From Monoplex corrugatus (Eukaryota; Mollusca; Gastropoda; Littorinimorpha; Ranellidae), in the NCBI GenBank assembly GCA_030674185.1, contig CM060308.1, positions 34,470,089 to 34,534,088 on the forward strand: 64,000 bases of DNA, read 5' to 3'. The notes under the pieces are model-generated. The model did no database searches and had not been told where the DNA came from. It saw only the letters and a program-made list of their open reading frames with translations. The first letter of the stretch is position 1, and every line of letters starts with the position of its first letter. This document shows positions 62,598 through 64,000 of the stretch, piece after piece. Made by a program: the position numbers and the translations under genes.

Positions 62598-62908
62598 ATT
62601 AAGGTAGTATCTATTTCTAACCAGTGAATACCATGAAAGGATGTGGATGTACTGTTGTAACAATTTTGTAAATAGTGAACAATGTCTAAAATTAGGAATC
62701 CTCCGTAAATTTGCAGGAATAGTAAGGAAGTATAATGGAGGTACAGAATAAGGTGTTATCGTGTGTGTAAAGATGAGTAAAGATAACAAAATGTTTTGTG
62801 AGTGCAAAAGGAAAAAAATAATGGAAGTAAGCGAGTAATACTCCTGGTAGCCCTGAAACTGACAATGTTGTGAAACAAGGGTAGGAAAAAAAATCACGGC
62901 AGGACAGT

Positions 62909-63222
62909 GTGTGTGCTTTGAATACAGAAGTGGATTCTGACAAACTTACTCTAGAGACAATTAATCAAAAATTGTTAGATTGTCGCACAAAAGAAGATAT
63001 TTACGAAGTTATCAGAGCTGAAATCAGCCCTGTCACCGAAGCTTTTATCAAACATGTGGACTTTTTGGAAGGTAAAGAATTTGACATGGAGACAAGATAG
63101 AGATAAACTGTCTACTGAACTTTGAAAAGTAAAGAATGATAACCGGGAGCTACATGATAAACTGTCCCAATGCTCTACTAAAGAGACAAGTGATCTACGC
63201 TGGGCAGTAAACAACCGTGAAA
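62909..63222 (+). pseudogene. Possible LINE ORF1-like coiled-coil fragment
   Basis: Reads SDKLTLETINQKLLDCRTKE, EFDMETR, a TAG, and then in shifted frames NDNRELHDKLSQCSTKE and SDLRWAVNNRET. Heptad-like Leu/Asn/Glu spacing ending in DLR-x-x-VNNRE resembles the coiled coil of LINE ORF1 proteins. It stops where the SINE begins. Confidence 0.4.
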
Positions 63223-63224
63223 CC

Positions 63225-63510
63225 AGTCACCATGGTGTAGTGGTTAGCGCAGTGGACTATCAACTGGTTGTGGTTGTAGGTTTGAATCCCCATTAGTCCC
63301 TCTTAAAATTATTGTGGGATTTTTCGATTCCATCTGGCTTCTGCCATGAGTTGAGTGTGGTGTGGGCTCATTGGGAAGACTGTGACCACACAGTTGAGTC
63401 TCATCCATTTCACGGATGTTTTATCGAAGATGTTGCTCAAATCTTCTGACCAACACGCAGGTGTCTGTGTCTCTCAAGCCTGGTAGATGCCAGGATGTAT
63501 TATTATACTT
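63225..63510 (+). repeat. tRNA-derived SINE
   Basis: Head ATGGTGTAGTGGTTAGCGC (A box) and TAGGTTTGAATCCCC (B box) at tRNA spacing. Body GTGGGATTTTTCGATTCCAT, GGGCTCATTGGGAAGACTGT and AGATGTTGCTCAAATCTTCT. No intact cloverleaf acceptor stem, so it is not a tRNA gene. Relics of the body occur at 33.7 and 38.1 kb. Confidence 0.8.
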
Positions 63511-63636
63511 TATAGTAAGTGTAGAGTACAACTTTGTCACGCAGTCTTAATCCAAGATGGAACTCCATTGCTTCATGAGTATCATCCTCATCTCCATCAT
63601 CATCACATATAACAACTGTGCCAGCTTCTTTGGCCG

Positions 63637-63805
63637 TTAACCCTTTGACTCCTGCATCCTGTCCACTAGCCCCCCTGCATTGTCAGCCATCCTAGCAAAG
63701 CAAAAACATAACCATTTGACTCCCGTGCCTTATCCACCAGCTTCCTGCAGGGAGTCGAAGAGTTAAGTTTTTGCAGTTGGTAGGATGTGGGAATCAAAGG
63801 GTTAA
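63637..63805. mobile_element. TTAACCCTTTGACTCC MITE, compound copy
   Basis: TTAACCCTTTGACTCCTGC at 63637 to GAATCAAAGGGTTAA ending 63805, with an inner pair ATAACCATTTGACTCCC / GGGAGTCGAAGAGTTAA. Confidence 0.7.
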
Positions 63806-63818
63806 GGTCACAGAAATT

Positions 63819-63837
63819 GGGGGGGGGGGGGGGGGGG
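63819..63837. repeat. Poly-G run of 19
   Basis: Homopolymer tract immediately right of the MITE. Length may be unreliable. Confidence 0.9.
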
Positions 63838-64000
63838 TGAGCACAAGGGAAATCTCCCTAATGATTTTTATTGCTTTTCACATTTCTTGAGGTGTTAATT
63901 CTCTTCTGTTTTAAATATTGAACATATTATGACCAGAGAAGAAAACACTTGAATTGTAATTTTATAGTTCTGGTTTAAATTGTAAATTGTTCTGGGATAT

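Noticed and set aside
62373..62897. 174-codon minus-strand frame
   Set aside because: Runs through a MITE and (CAAA)n repeat. No protein-like signal.
63225..63300. Possible tRNA gene
   Set aside because: A and B boxes are present but the cloverleaf does not close and a SINE body follows, with relics elsewhere.

Overview
This is metazoan nuclear DNA, AT-rich, intron-rich and loaded with transposons. The repeat types (RTE-type LINEs, DIRS-type tyrosine-recombinase retrotransposons, tRNA-derived SINEs, many TTAA-flanked MITEs) and the protein divergence from vertebrates fit a mollusc, probably a marine gastropod. That placement is inference. No database was searched.

One host gene dominates. 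On the minus strand an ARID4-family gene (AT-rich interaction domain 4, the retinoblastoma-binding protein 1 / SIN3-HDAC corepressor family) runs from an initiator exon at 52448 down to at least 1378, and its 3' end lies off the left edge. I could place 23 exons by splice sites plus phase-consistent joining. The encoded order is Tudor (exons 2-5), RBB1NT (6-8), ARID (10-13), a Lys/Glu-rich linker (14-15), chromo-barrel (16-18), an AT-hook-like basic patch (19) and a long acidic/basic tail (21-23) with an IxCxE pocket-binding motif. Exon 1 contributes only the start Met and intron 1 is about 16.2 kb. A CCAAT box, an E-box and an NRF1-like site lie just upstream.

The introns are a transposon record. 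Intron 14 holds a complete-looking 5.75-kb GC-rich DIRS element (12868-18621) with inverted terminal repeats, an internal complementary region, gag, RT-RNase H and tyrosine recombinase. Intron 6 holds an internally deleted relative (26713-28370). Intron 1 holds an intact 1024-codon RTE-type LINE (43738-46844) whose empty target site can be read in a neighbouring tandem repeat, a second LINE with an intact RT but no endonuclease (39168-40730), and several decayed or nested LINE copies. Intron 4 holds a shortened piggyBac element. A 566-bp family with a target duplication, a short repeat beginning near TTCAAGAGGG, tRNA-headed SINEs and nested TTAACCCTTTGACTCC MITEs recur across the window.

From about 52.7 kb to the right edge I see no convincing host gene. 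That stretch holds a decayed RNase H-bearing LINE, a truncated Tc1-like transposon, a 340-bp direct repeat, MITEs, (GT)n tracts, a LINE ORF1-like fragment and a SINE. The most notable points are the gag UGA / overlapping ATGA arrangement of the DIRS element with two long overlapping frames, the deletion derivative joining gag to recombinase, a 65-bp tandem duplication that doubles an ARID4 splice acceptor, and a one-base frame break in the conserved RBB1NT exon.
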